This document shows, piece by piece, positions 1 to 9,468 of a DNA stretch of 64,000 nt (the first letter of the stretch is position 1; every line of letters starts with the position of its first letter). This DNA comes from Nocardioides deserti (lineage in GTDB: Bacteria; Actinomycetota; Actinomycetes; Propionibacteriales; Nocardioidaceae): NCBI RefSeq assembly GCF_014266025.1, contig NZ_JACMYC010000013.1, positions 20,649 through 84,648 on the forward strand, read 5' to 3'. Both the position numbers and the translations under genes were made by a program. The notes under the pieces are model-generated. The model was not told where the DNA came from, made no database searches, and saw only the letters and a list, made by a program, of their open reading frames with translations.

Positions 1-3000
1 AGGACAACTTCGAGTACGTCGAGCTGACCAACACCACGGACTCCGACATCGACCTCGTCGCCGCCGGCTACGCCCTGCGCTACCGGACCAGCACGCTCAG
101 CGTCGCCGACGACTCGCCGGTGGCCGGCATCGTCCCGGCGCACGGCTCGGCCGTGCTGTGGCTGCAGTACCAGGCCCGCTCGGCCGACGGCGTGAGCAGC
201 GGCAGCCCGAACACCGACCTCTTCACCGACGCGGAGTTCCGCGCGCACCACGGCCTCCCCGAGGACCAGCCGGTCGTGCACGTCACGGGGCAGAACGGCT
301 TCGTCAACAGCGGCACCGAGCCGGCGCCGTTCGTGGTCAGCCAGCACGGCGAGCCGGTCAGCAGCTCGGCGTACGTCCCGGCCGACGACGTGTCGATGGG
401 CACCACCGTGCACTTCACCGTGCCGGGGCCGGGAGACGTCGCGGCGACGACGTACGCACGCCGGGCAGCCTCGACCCCCGGGAAGGTGGCCCCCGAGCAG
501 CTCACGCCGGGCGCGACCGCCCCGACCGAGGGCCCCGACCCGAGCGAGCCGGCAGAGCCGACCCCCAGCGGGACCGCGCAGCCGAGCCCGGGGCAGCCGA
601 CCCCGAGCGAGGCCGGGCAGCCGAGCCCGAGCGAGACCGGGCAGCCGAGCCCGGGGCAGCCGGTCCCGAGTGGGACGACCGTGCCGAGCCCGACCGGGAC
701 GGCCGCACCGGCGCCGAGCACGCCGGGCCAGCCGGCCAGCACGTCGCCGCTGGTCATCACCGAGGTGAACGTCAACTCCGCGAACCGGCCGGCGTCCGAC
801 GGGGCGTCGCTCGACGCGTGGGAGTTCGTCGAGCTCCACAACACCACCGACGAGGCGATCGACCTGGCCGAGGCGCAGGTGGCGGTCGTCTACCTGAGCG
901 GGTCGAACCCCAAGACGCTGACCTACGAGCCGGGCACGGTCGTTCCCGCCCGGGGGACGGTCGTTCTCTGGGCGCGCAACAGCCGGTACCGCGACGGGAC
1001 GGACACAGGTGGCACTGACGCCCGGCTGACCAAGCAGGACTTCCGGGCCCACTACGCCGGGCTCGGCGTCACCGGTGACTACCCGCTCGTCGAGCTGACC
1101 GGGCAGGACGGCCTGAACAACAGTGGCACGTCGATGTACCTCACGCTGGCCGGTGCCGAGGTCTCGCGCGTGACCTGGACCGGGGAGGACATCGGCACGG
1201 ACCAGACGGTCACCTACGCCCTTCCCAGCACCGGCGGCACCGAGCAGCCCGTGCACGCCAGGAAGCAGTCGCCGACCCCGGGAACCGTCGACCCCACCCA
1301 GGTCCAGCAGCCGACCGAGCAGCCGACCGAGCAGCCGACCGAGCAGCCGACCGAGCAGCCGACCGAGCAGCCCACCGAGCAGCCCACCGAGCCGACCGTG
1401 CCCGAGCAGGGGCCGCCCCCGGCGAGGGACCCGGAGCTCGACGCGCCGGTCCTGCAGGTCACCGAGGTGGCGCCGGACACCGCGAACATCGACGGGGCCG
1501 ACGGCTACGAGTTCATCGAGGTCTACAACGCCTCCGACGCGCCGGTCGACTTCGCCGACTACACGATCAACTACCTCTACACCGACGCGAACGAGGTGAC
1601 GCTCAACAGCGCGCTGTGGCCGGCGGTGCCCGCCGACCCGGTCGTCCAGCCGGGCCGCACCCTCGTGCTGTGGATCAAGAACGGTCCGAACGACGCGCTC
1701 ACCGACGACGACTTCAACGCCCACTTCGGGTCGCGGCTGACCGACGGGGTGGACCTGGTGGAGATCTTCGCCGGCGGCATGGCCAACGGTGGCCTCCGCG
1801 GCATCCAGGTGATGACCAACACCGGGCACGACATCAGCCGTGCCTACTACCTCGACAACGCTGACACCGTGGCCGACCGGCCGCTGCAGTACCGGTGGGG
1901 CGGCGGCGCCGGCGAGACCAAGCAGACCAAGCTCGGCGTCGGCCCAGCCACCCCTGGGTACGCCGCGCCCGAGCAGGTCCCGAGCGGCCTGGTCGCCACG
2001 CCCGTGGACACCACCGCGCCGACCGTCGTCGACCACTCCGAGAGCACCGAGACGCCGGACTCCGCCGATCTCGCGCTCGACTTCGAGGTCACCGACGACG
2101 TCCTCGCCCGGACCGTGACGCTGACCGTCGACACCGACGTCGACGAGCCCGTCAGCCGGCACCTCCGCTTCGGCGCGCCGGACCGGTACACCTACACCGT
2201 CCCGGCGGTCGACCTGTACGGCAAGCGCTGGATCGAGTACACCCTCACCGCCAGGGACGGCACCCACACGAGCACGTTCGGCCCGGTGCGGGTCACCCTC
2301 GACGCCGAGGAGCCGGAGCCGGTCCGGCTCAACGTCACCGAGGGGCAGTACGTCGGTGGCCCGACGAGGCTCGCCGCGACCGCTGCCGGCGACCCGGCCG
2401 CGCTGACGCTCCGGATCGACGGGGAGCCGGCGCCGGCGCCGGTGCCGGCACTCGAGGCTCGCCCGGTCTTCGCCTTCGAGGCCACCAACACCGACGCGTT
2501 CTTCCGCAACGGCGTGCGGCTCGGGGACGACGTGCTGACGATCTTCGACCAGGGCTTCTACGAGCGCATCGAGACCGTGACCGCGCCGGTCCCGGTGGAG
2601 CAGGTCGTCAAGGGCGAGCCGCTCACGCTCGGGATCTACGCCGGCACCAAGGCCTGGCCCGAGCCCGACCCCAACGAGAACAACGACGACTTCTCGGCGC
2701 TCAACCTCCGTCTGGCGCTCCCCGACGGCCGGGTCCTGCGACCGCAGGCGTGCGGCGGTGCCGGCGAGAACCAGGAGCCGACCGTCCGCGTCTGCCCCGA
2801 CCCGACCGCCCGGATCGGGTTCAACGACGCCAACCAGGTGTACTTCACGGCGACGTTCGTGATCCCCGACGACGCGTTCGACTCGCTCGCCACGGTCTGG
2901 GACACCAGCGAGGTCACCGACGGCCCGCACGAGATCACCGCCTCGGCGGGGGAGGAGACCGTCACCCGGACCGTGCGCGTCGACAACACCGCGCCGGCCA

Positions 3001-5642
3001 TCGAGCCGACCATCGTCGAGGGACAGCACTACCGCGGTGACTTCACCATCGGTGCCACCGCCGGCGACGCCGGTGCCGGGCTCGACGACGACGGCGCGAC
3101 CGCGACGCTCGACGGCGAGCCGATCGCGCTGCCGCACGACGCCAGCTCGCTGACCCTGGCGCCCGGTGAGCACCGGGTCGTCCTCACCGCCCGCGACCGG
3201 GTGGGCAACGCGGCGACCCGCACCGTCGTCTTCACGACCGGCGACGAGCGGCCCGAGACCACTCTGCTGAGTCCTGAGGACGGCGCGACCGTCCCTGCCG
3301 GCGGCGTGGACCTGACCGCCCGGGCCGGCTCACCGGAAGGCGACCCGCTGACCCTGCGCTTCCGCGAGGGGCGGACCTACGTCCCCACCGACGCCGAGGT
3401 CCAGGCGTACGACGGCGGCACCCGGGCCGCGCGCGGCACCGACCGCACCGGCAAGGTGGTGCTGTCGGCCGAGGAGCTCGAGCAGGTGGCCGGCACCGAC
3501 GGCGTCGCGCACGAGGTCTCCTCCGGCACCGAGCTGCCCTACCAGATGTTCACGGTGGCCGTCCCGGCCGACGCCGGCGCGGATGCCAGCGTGCGGCTGC
3601 AGTGGACCGGCTCGGCCAACGCCGGGGCGAAGGTGCTCATGTACGTCCGCGACGCGGAGTCTGGTGCGTGGGTGGAGGTGGCCCGCCGAGTCACCACCGA
3701 CGACCAGGTCTTCACGTTCGAGGAGCTCGTCCCGACCGCCGGGTACACCGCGGACGGCGTCGTCGCCGTGCTCGTCCAGCACTCCGACGGCTTCGCCGGT
3801 GCCGACCGCTCGACCCGGGAGAGCAACCCCGTGCCGTACTCCGCCGGCGGCGTCACGCCCCGGTCGGACTACGACTTCACCTTCGCCTGGGAGTCCGACA
3901 CGCAGTACTACAACGAGACCGACGCCTTCCACCAGCACCAGCTCAACATCCACGAGTTCCTGCTCGACCAGCGTGACGAGCTGAACCTGCAGTACCTCCT
4001 GCACACCGGCGACATCGTCAACGTCGCGAGCGAGGAGCGTCAGTGGCGCAACGCCGACCCGGCGTACCGGATGCTCGACGAGGCGGGACTGCCGTACGGG
4101 GTTCTGGCCGGCAACCACGACGTCGGCGGCCACGACAACGACTACTCGTCGTACTCGCGGTGGTTCGGCGAGGAGCGCTACCGCGACAACCCGTGGTACG
4201 GCGGGTCCCACCTGGACAACCGTGGCCACTACGACCTGGTGTCCGCAGGCGGGATCGACTTCCTCATGCTGTACATGGGCTGGGCGCCCGGCGACGAGCA
4301 GATCGCCTGGATGAACCGGGTGATCCGCGAGCACCCCGAGCGCAAGGTGTGGATCAACCTCCACGAGTTCATGCTCACCACGGGTGGGCTCGGGCCGGTG
4401 CCGCAGCGGATCATGGACGAGGTCGTGGCGACCAACCCGAACGTCTTCGCCGTGTCCTCCGGCCACTACCACGACGCCTACACCCGGCAGGACCAGTTCG
4501 ACGACGACGGGGACGGCACGGCCGACCGCACGGTGTACTCGATGCTCTTCGACTACCAGGGGCTGCCGGAGGGCGGGCTCGGATACCTGCGGCTGCTGCA
4601 CTTCGACAACGTCGGGGAACGGATCATCGTCCGCACCTACTCGCCGTCGCTGGACGACTTCGACTCCGACGACCCGTCGCTGGACCAGGTGCACCAGGAG
4701 TTCGAGATCCCGTACGCCGCCGGCGGCATCGCCCCGGCCACGAAGGTGCTCCGCACCGACTCGTTCCGTGCCGACGTGCTCACCACCCACGACATCGCGG
4801 TGCTGGAGGGCGTGCCCTCGGGCGAGGAGCGGACCGTGCGGTGGAACCCGGGGGCCGGCGTCCACGGGTGGTACGTCGAGAGCACCAACCCCTACGGCGG
4901 CGCGGACACCTCCGAGGTGCGCACGCTCGTCGTGACCGGCGGCCCGGGCGGCCCCAACCAGCCGGGCGACCCCAACCAGCCGGGCGACCCCGGCCAGCCG
5001 GGCGACCCCGGCCAGCCGGGCAACCCCGGCCAGCCCGGCAACCCCGGCAACCCCGGAAACCCGGGTGAGCCCGGCAACCCCGGCAACCCCGGTGAGCCGG
5101 CCCCGGAGCCGCCGGTCCCGGGGAAGCCGTCCCTGCGCGGCAAGGCCCGGGTGGGGGAGCTGCTCACGGCGGAGCCGGGCACCTGGCCCGCGGGCACGAC
5201 GTTCACCTATCAGTGGTTCGCCGGCGGCAGGCCGGTGGCGGGCGCGACCGCCCGGACGTTCCGGGTCCCCGCCTCGCTGGCCGGGAAGCGCCTGCGGGTG
5301 CGAGTCACCGGCACCCTCGGGTCGGCGCCGCCCTCCACCGTGCGGTCGCAGCCGGTCCGCGTCGGTGAGGGTCGGTTGCGAGGCCCGCGGCCCGTCGTGA
5401 CCGGCAAGGCCGAGGTCGGCCGCGTGCTGCGGGTCCGGACCGGCGACTGGGAGCCGGGCCGGGTGGCCACCCGGGTGCGGTGGTACGTCGGTGGCCGGGC
5501 GGTCCGCGGAGCCGGCTCCAACCGGCTGCGGCTGGTGCGCGAGCACCTCGGCAAGCGGATCAGCGTCCGGGTGACCGCGGTCAAGCGCGGGTACGCCGAC
5601 CGGAGCCGCAGCAGCGTCTGGACGGCGCCGGTCGAGCGCTGA
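1..5642 (+). CDS. Secreted multidomain protein: lamin-tail domains plus calcineurin-like metallophosphoesterase (5' end cut by window)
   Basis: The reading frame is open from base 3, so the true start lies left of the window; the first internal start codon (GTG at 120) falls inside a lamin-tail domain (LTD). Residues are counted from base 3. LTD copies lie at about 1-150, 250-400 and 480-640, joined by Pro/Ser/Gln linkers, one of them a seven-fold PTEQ repeat. Ig-like or big-type beta domains fill about 690-1270. A metallophosphoesterase follows at about 1290-1590, with SDTQ, TGDIV, GNHD (about 1370) and GHYH (about 1487) metal-ligand motifs. A collagen-like Gly-Pro-rich linker (about 1650-1700) and two Ig-like domains close the protein. 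LTD proteins with phosphoesterase or nuclease domains are usually exported; the substrate here (phosphoester or nucleic acid) is inference. No sortase motif is visible at the C-terminus. A strong hairpin follows the stop. Confidence 0.9.
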   Translation, partial: DNFEYVELTNTTDSDIDLVAAGYALRYRTSTLSVADDSPVAGIVPAHGSAVLWLQYQARSADGVSSGSPNTDLFTDAEFRAHHGLPEDQPVVHVTGQNGFVNSGTEPAPFVVSQHGEPVSSSAYVPADDVSMGTTVHFTVPGPGDVAATTYARRAASTPGKVAPEQLTPGATAPTEGPDPSEPAEPTPSGTAQPSPGQPTPSEAGQPSPSETGQPSPGQPVPSGTTVPSPTGTAAPAPSTPGQPASTSPLVITEVNVNSANRPASDGASLDAWEFVELHNTTDEAIDLAEAQVAVVYLSGSNPKTLTYEPGTVVPARGTVVLWARNSRYRDGTDTGGTDARLTKQDFRAHYAGLGVTGDYPLVELTGQDGLNNSGTSMYLTLAGAEVSRVTWTGEDIGTDQTVTYALPSTGGTEQPVHARKQSPTPGTVDPTQVQQPTEQPTEQPTEQPTEQPTEQPTEQPTEPTVPEQGPPPARDPELDAPVLQVTEVAPDTANIDGADGYEFIEVYNASDAPVDFADYTINYLYTDANEVTLNSALWPAVPADPVVQPGRTLVLWIKNGPNDALTDDDFNAHFGSRLTDGVDLVEIFAGGMANGGLRGIQVMTNTGHDISRAYYLDNADTVADRPLQYRWGGGAGETKQTKLGVGPATPGYAAPEQVPSGLVATPVDTTAPTVVDHSESTETPDSADLALDFEVTDDVLARTVTLTVDTDVDEPVSRHLRFGAPDRYTYTVPAVDLYGKRWIEYTLTARDGTHTSTFGPVRVTLDAEEPEPVRLNVTEGQYVGGPTRLAATAAGDPAALTLRIDGEPAPAPVPALEARPVFAFEATNTDAFFRNGVRLGDDVLTIFDQGFYERIETVTAPVPVEQVVKGEPLTLGIYAGTKAWPEPDPNENNDDFSALNLRLALPDGRVLRPQACGGAGENQEPTVRVCPDPTARIGFNDANQVYFTATFVIPDDAFDSLATVWDTSEVTDGPHEITASAGEETVTRTVRVDNTAPAIEPTIVEGQHYRGDFTIGATAGDAGAGLDDDGATATLDGEPIALPHDASSLTLAPGEHRVVLTARDRVGNAATRTVVFTTGDERPETTLLSPEDGATVPAGGVDLTARAGSPEGDPLTLRFREGRTYVPTDAEVQAYDGGTRAARGTDRTGKVVLSAEELEQVAGTDGVAHEVSSGTELPYQMFTVAVPADAGADASVRLQWTGSANAGAKVLMYVRDAESGAWVEVARRVTTDDQVFTFEELVPTAGYTADGVVAVLVQHSDGFAGADRSTRESNPVPYSAGGVTPRSDYDFTFAWESDTQYYNETDAFHQHQLNIHEFLLDQRDELNLQYLLHTGDIVNVASEERQWRNADPAYRMLDEAGLPYGVLAGNHDVGGHDNDYSSYSRWFGEERYRDNPWYGGSHLDNRGHYDLVSAGGIDFLMLYMGWAPGDEQIAWMNRVIREHPERKVWINLHEFMLTTGGLGPVPQRIMDEVVATNPNVFAVSSGHYHDAYTRQDQFDDDGDGTADRTVYSMLFDYQGLPEGGLGYLRLLHFDNVGERIIVRTYSPSLDDFDSDDPSLDQVHQEFEIPYAAGGIAPATKVLRTDSFRADVLTTHDIAVLEGVPSGEERTVRWNPGAGVHGWYVESTNPYGGADTSEVRTLVVTGGPGGPNQPGDPNQPGDPGQPGDPGQPGNPGQPGNPGNPGNPGEPGNPGNPGEPAPEPPVPGKPSLRGKARVGELLTAEPGTWPAGTTFTYQWFAGGRPVAGATARTFRVPASLAGKRLRVRVTGTLGSAPPSTVRSQPVRVGEGRLRGPRPVVTGKAEVGRVLRVRTGDWEPGRVATRVRWYVGGRAVRGAGSNRLRLVREHLGKRISVRVTAVKRGYADRSRSSVWTAPVER
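1308..1391 (+). repeat. 12-bp tandem repeat encoding PTEQ linker, seven copies
   Basis: Seven consecutive in-frame copies of a 12-base unit (consensus CAGCCGACCGAG) encode the Gln-Pro-Thr-Glu linker between the second and third lamin-tail domains. The last two copies carry a synonymous change (CCC for CCG). Such a near-perfect array can change length by slippage without breaking the frame. Confidence 0.9.
4950..5102 (+). repeat. Collagen-like Gly-Gln-Pro-Gly-Asp/Asn-Pro repeat
   Basis: This in-frame low-complexity tract encodes GQPGDP, then GQPGNP, GNPGNP and GNPGEP units, between the metallophosphoesterase and the C-terminal Ig-like domains. It probably acts as a flexible or stalk-like spacer in the exported protein. 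Confidence 0.8.
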
Positions 5643-5651
5643 GCGTGGGTG

Positions 5652-5692
5652 GGCCGGTCCCGGTGGAGCAGAGCACTCCACCGGGACCGGCC
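5652..5692 (+). terminator. Strong hairpin terminator between convergent genes
   Basis: A perfect 17-bp inverted repeat (5652-5668 with 5676-5692) surrounds a 7-base loop, starting ten bases after the stop of the lamin-tail gene. There is no clear T tract, as is common in high-GC actinobacteria. It could serve both converging genes. Confidence 0.7.
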
Positions 5693-5768
5693 TCCGTGAG
5701 TCCGGGGGCAGCGGTCCTTCGGCTGCCCGTGCCGACGCGCTGATGGTCCGACGGGCCGGGTCGGAGCG

Positions 5769-7475
5769 TCAGCGGCGGCCGGGGAACTCGACCCCCGTCG
5801 TCCGCTGCGCCTCCATGACCACCACGTCGCCGTGCGTGCCGTAGCCGAGCAGGGGCTCGTCGTACTGCGTGCCGTTGAAGGTGACCAGCAGCCACCGGGT
5901 GCGGCCGCGCTCGGCGACCGGGATCACCATGGGCCAGGGGATGTTGGTCGGGTGCGGCGCGTCGAGCACGCCGAGCTGGTCCATCTCGAGGTCGTAGACG
6001 GGGTACTGCCCCCGGATCTCCGCCGGCGAGGCGTCGCCGTTGCTGGCGAGGACGTACCACCGACCGCCGAAGCGCTGCAGCACCGTCCCCTCGGTCTCGA
6101 CCTTCGAGGGGTCCGCGCCGACGAGCGACAGCTCCGTGAAGTCGCCGCCCCGGGGGCTGCGCGCGAGCGCTGGGTAGAAGTCGAAGAAGCGGCGGGCGTT
6201 GACGAACCCGACGTACCAACGGCCCCCGATCCGCACCACGTGCGGGTCCCACTGCCCGACCGCCGCCGACGGCAGGTCACCGGTGGGCAGCCGCAGCTGC
6301 CGCGTGCGCAGCACGTGGACGCCGCTGAGGACGTCGACCGACGAGCGCACCGTCGTGTAGTCGATCTCGACGCTGTCGTTCGCGAAGTCGCCCCAGGTGC
6401 TGGTGGTGACGATCCAGCGCCGGTTCGCCTCGTCGCGCACGAGGTGGCCGGCGTGGTCACCGAGCACGACGTCATTGCCGTCGCGCTGGAAGAAGAGGTT
6501 GGCGACCTGCTCGAGCCGGTAGGTCTCGAGGTCGAGCGTCCACACGCCCCAGTGCGCGGTCTCGAAGAAGCCCAGGCCGGCCTGGGTGAAGGTCAGGTAG
6601 GCCTTGCCGCGGTCGATGTACGGCGTGCCGTCGGCGTGGGTGACCAGGTGCGGGTCGCGCAGCCCGAGCTGACCGAAGTAGCCGGCACGGACCCGGTCGA
6701 GCACGACCGTGCCGGAGCCGGACTCGGCGCCGAAGGAGTTGTGCCAGGTGCGCAGCGCCGCCGGCTCGCGCAGGTCGAGCCGCTCGTCGAGGGTCGCCTT
6801 GACGAGCGGGTCCGGCCCAGACCCGGTGTCGGCGAACGCCACGACCGTGGTGCTGGTGAGCGCGAAGCCCAGCTCGAAGGGCGCCGCCAGGTCGGCCTCC
6901 ACCGTGCCGAGGGTCTCGGTCGTCCCATCGAGGGTCAGGTCGATGCCGACGGTCCCGGTGGCGCGGTCGTACCACGCGAGCAGGTGGTCCTGCGCGCCCT
7001 TCGCGAGGCCGGCCAGCACCCGGTCCCGCGTGCCGTCGCCCGAGAAGGACGCGACGTCGACCAGCACCGCGGCGTACGGCGCGTCCTGGCGGCTGCGCGA
7101 CCGGAGCAGGGTCGAGTGGGCGCCGGCGCCCCCGCCGATGCGGAGCTCGCCGCCGCCGCTGCGGACCGCGCCGGCGGTGCCGCGGGGCGCCAGCACGGCG
7201 TACTCGCTGGCGCTGCCCGCTGCGGTGAAGCTGTCGCGCAGGGTGACGAAGCGGTCGGCGAGCAGGTCGAGACGGCGCCGGCGGTGGACCACCTCGAAGT
7301 CGAGGTCGAACGGGCTGACCCGGCCGCGGGCCGGTGCCGCCGCGGCGACGTCCGGACCGGCGGCCAGCACGGCGAGGCCGCCGAGGCCGGTCGCACCGAG
7401 CACGGCGCGGCGCCCGAGCGCAGGCGGGGGAGCGGTGGGGGTGGCGGGCGTGGGCGTGGCGGGGCTGGGGGTCAT
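5769..7475 (-). CDS. Tat-exported beta-propeller (GH43/GH32-like fold) protein
   Basis: The protein has 568 aa from ATG 7475, preceded by a GGAGG ribosome site. The N-terminus carries a twin-arginine signal (GRRAVLGATG, then a hydrophobic Ala/Leu/Gly stretch to about residue 40). An unannotated beta-rich region (about 50-240) is followed by a five-bladed-propeller-like region (about 245-560) with repeated blade motifs such as DPHLV, DPHVV, GRWYVGF and GRWYVLAS, which resemble GH43/GH32/GH68 glycosidases. I cannot place the three catalytic acidic residues with certainty, so the enzymatic activity is open. It is divergent from a GH26-type glycosidase, which suggests a shared role in extracellular polysaccharide processing. 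The open frame continues far upstream of 7475, but that part is composition-driven. Confidence 0.75.
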   Translation of the reverse strand: MTPSPATPTPATPTAPPPALGRRAVLGATGLGGLAVLAAGPDVAAAAPARGRVSPFDLDFEVVHRRRRLDLLADRFVTLRDSFTAAGSASEYAVLAPRGTAGAVRSGGGELRIGGGAGAHSTLLRSRSRQDAPYAAVLVDVASFSGDGTRDRVLAGLAKGAQDHLLAWYDRATGTVGIDLTLDGTTETLGTVEADLAAPFELGFALTSTTVVAFADTGSGPDPLVKATLDERLDLREPAALRTWHNSFGAESGSGTVVLDRVRAGYFGQLGLRDPHLVTHADGTPYIDRGKAYLTFTQAGLGFFETAHWGVWTLDLETYRLEQVANLFFQRDGNDVVLGDHAGHLVRDEANRRWIVTTSTWGDFANDSVEIDYTTVRSSVDVLSGVHVLRTRQLRLPTGDLPSAAVGQWDPHVVRIGGRWYVGFVNARRFFDFYPALARSPRGGDFTELSLVGADPSKVETEGTVLQRFGGRWYVLASNGDASPAEIRGQYPVYDLEMDQLGVLDAPHPTNIPWPMVIPVAERGRTRWLLVTFNGTQYDEPLLGYGTHGDVVVMEAQRTTGVEFPGRR

Positions 7476-7634
7476 GCGGAGGCCTCCGAGAAGCGGCGGG
7501 ACGTGACGCCCCTCACTCTCCGCCCGCTCACCCGCCGGCACAAGGTCAGCGGCCGGCTGATGCGCGGCCATAGGCGGGTCGTCGCCCGGTCGTGGGTGGG
7601 TCCTTGGCTTGAATGCCTCTTTGCCCTGGCCGTC

Positions 7635-8831
7635 GTGAGCGCCAGGCGTCTGTTCGCGCCGTGGGTGCTGGCGGTGGCCGTGGCTGTTGCCGCCTGCGGC
7701 GGTCACTCGACGCCGAAGGACTCCGAGCGCCCGCTCTCGGACGACGGCGACGAAGTGACGGAGCGTGCGCCAGTCGCACGCACGGCGGAGCAGCTGGTGC
7801 CCCGCGCGGGGGCGTGGTTCGGCGCCTCGATCGACTGGTCGCGGGACACGATTGCTGGATATGCGAGTCGGCTCGGTCATCCCCCGGCCGTCGCAGTCAC
7901 CTTCTACGAGCTGCCGATGAGCGCGCAGGAGCGCAGGTGGCTCGACGAAGCGGTCGCGCAGGCTCGCGAGACCGGCACCATGTTGCTGGCGACCCTCGAG
8001 CCCCGGTCGGGACTGGACTCCGTCACGCCGTCGGTGGCGGAGGACCTGGCTGCTCTGCTGCGCTCGTACAACGAGGGCGGCACACCGATCTTCCTGCGCT
8101 TCGCCCACGAGATGAACGGCTCCTGGTACCCGTGGGGCCAGCAGCCACGGTCCTACGTCGCAGCGTTCCGCCGCGTGGCGGAGGCGGTGCACCGAGCCGC
8201 TCCGGGCACCGCCATGGTCTGGGCGCCGAACTACGGAGGCGGCTACCCGTTCTCTGGCGGCGAGTTCGAGGTACGCCCAGGGACAGCGGACGCGGAGGTC
8301 CTCGACACCGACGGGGACGGCCGCGTCACCCAGGCTGACGATCCGTACGCGCCGTACTGGCCGGGACGCCGGCACGTCGACTGGGTCGGCATGTCGGTCT
8401 ACCACTGGGGCGCGGTCTACCCCTGGGGTGAGAACGAGGTCCCGGAGGCGGGGAAGTTCAGCGACCTCCTGCGCGGGACCTACGTCGGTGCGGCCGGCGA
8501 CGAGCGGGACGTGCCCGACTTCTACGCCGTCTACGGCGAGGGTCAGAGGCTGCCGGTCGCCGTCACCGAGACCGGCGCGCTGTTCGCGCCCGGTCGGGGT
8601 GGTGCCAACGAGCTGGCGATCAAGCAAGCCTGGTGGCGTCAGGTCTTCGCCGCTGGCCATGATGAGGACCTGCCCTGGGTCAAGATGATCAACTGGTTCG
8701 AGTGGCGCAAGGACGAGCCGGAAGTCGGCGGGGTCGTCGACTGGACAGTCACACGGGGTGCCGTCGGCGAGCGGTTCCGCACCGAGCTGCCCGCGTGGTT
8801 GCGGTTCGCCGAGGACCCCAGCGCGCCTTGA
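7635..8831 (+). CDS. GH26-family endo-glycosidase lipoprotein (beta-mannanase/beta-glucanase type)
   Basis: From GTG 7635 the protein has 398 aa and begins with a classic lipoprotein signal ending in VAAC (lipidated Cys21). ATG 7560 is an alternative start in the same frame but gives an untypically long leader. The catalytic domain spans about residues 50-390. The motif HEMNGSWYPWG carries the acid/base Glu159, and VTETGA carries the candidate nucleophile Glu312; both fit GH26, whose members cleave beta-mannan or mixed-linkage beta-glucan. A calcium-like DTDGDG motif sits near residue 225. The protein should be anchored outside the membrane. It is transcribed divergently from the propeller protein, with about 160 bases between them. 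The polymer specificity cannot be read from sequence. Confidence 0.82.
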   Translation: MSARRLFAPWVLAVAVAVAACGGHSTPKDSERPLSDDGDEVTERAPVARTAEQLVPRAGAWFGASIDWSRDTIAGYASRLGHPPAVAVTFYELPMSAQERRWLDEAVAQARETGTMLLATLEPRSGLDSVTPSVAEDLAALLRSYNEGGTPIFLRFAHEMNGSWYPWGQQPRSYVAAFRRVAEAVHRAAPGTAMVWAPNYGGGYPFSGGEFEVRPGTADAEVLDTDGDGRVTQADDPYAPYWPGRRHVDWVGMSVYHWGAVYPWGENEVPEAGKFSDLLRGTYVGAAGDERDVPDFYAVYGEGQRLPVAVTETGALFAPGRGGANELAIKQAWWRQVFAAGHDEDLPWVKMINWFEWRKDEPEVGGVVDWTVTRGAVGERFRTELPAWLRFAEDPSAP

Positions 8832-9018
8832 CGCTGCGGCCGAACCGAGACCCTGCCCCCTCGAGCTGCCACCGGCCCCGACGGCTGCTGTTGGCGGTCG
8901 GCATGGAGCGGCGGGCGATCACGCCCCGTCCTGCCCGCTTGTTCCCGCGCGGCGATGGTCGGCGGACGGCCGCCTGGTGTGCCGATGCGCTTGGACGTCG
9001 GGCGCTGCCGCTGCGGTT
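8832..9018. other. Intergenic stretch without visible features
   Basis: These 187 bases separate the GH26 gene from a gene remnant. Open frames here are short and have no recognisable domain, and I see no strong hairpin or promoter. It may be eroded sequence related to the adjacent remnant. Confidence 0.5.
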
Positions 9019-9300
9019 CTAGTCACCCGTCACGCCGTCGATCGCTTCGCGCATGAGGTCCGCATGCCCGTTGTGGCGCGCGTACTCCTCGACCATGTGG
9101 CTCAGGAGCCAGCGCATCGAGACCGGCTCCTCGGGGTCGGCGCCGACCGTCGCCAGGCCCTCGTTGCTCGCCGCTGCCTCGGCGACGACACGGTCCGAGA
9201 CGGCGACCGCCTCGTCGAACCAGGCCCACGGCTGTTCAGAGGTGAAGTCCCGCGCGTGCTTCCACGCCCAGTCCGGGTCCTGGACTCCGGTGTGCTCACC
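9019..9300 (-). pseudogene. Remnant of a DUF664/DinB-like protein (N-terminus lost)
   Basis: On the minus strand a frame of 93 codons ends at TAG 9019-9021 and is bounded upstream by an in-frame TAG (9301-9303). It encodes an intact C-terminal half of a DUF664 mini-DinB protein, including RWLLSHMVEEYARHNGHAD near the end and a DWAWKHARDF stretch near the beginning. The first Met is only about 32 residues from the end and no upstream start codon precedes the conserved region. The N-terminal half, where such proteins carry part of their metal site, is missing. I read this as a truncated gene. A frameshifted N-terminus was not found upstream. Confidence 0.7.
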
Positions 9301-9408
9301 CTAACGACGCGCGCAGGGGCCAGGCGTCGTCCGATCGCAACAGGACCCGGGTGCGGATCCGTCGCGTCGCCGGCGCGCGCCGCGGGCCTCCCCTGGTCCC
9401 GAACGTCG

Positions 9409-9439
9409 AAGGGCCCCGCCGGAGACCGGCGGGGCCCTT
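9409..9439 (-). terminator. Hairpin terminator downstream of tRNA-Phe
   Basis: A perfect 14-bp stem (9409-9422 with 9426-9439) encloses a 3-base loop. It lies 30 bases past the 3' end of the minus-strand tRNA-Phe gene and is the likely end of that transcript. The stem is symmetric and could stop transcription from either side. Confidence 0.7.
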
Positions 9440-9468
9440 CTGTCGCAGGTGAAGCCCTGCGGTGCTCG

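Noticed and set aside
1308..1391. Regular repeats resembling a CRISPR array
   Set aside because: The units are 12 bases, adjacent without spacers and in frame as a protein linker; no cas genes are present.
3330..5681. 783-residue open frame on the minus strand
   Set aside because: It lies entirely opposite the lamin-tail/phosphoesterase gene; its translation is low-complexity Arg/Val/Gly with no domain, a normal effect of high GC third positions.
5832..7600. Long upstream extension of the GH26 frame
   Set aside because: The frame is open through the opposite-strand propeller gene, but the lipoprotein signal at 7635 shows where the protein begins.
9023..9304. Short open frames with their own start codons (9023-9229 minus, 9053-9304 plus)
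   Set aside because: They are in different frames from the DUF664 remnant and their translations match nothing; the conserved residues are only in the frame ending at 9019.
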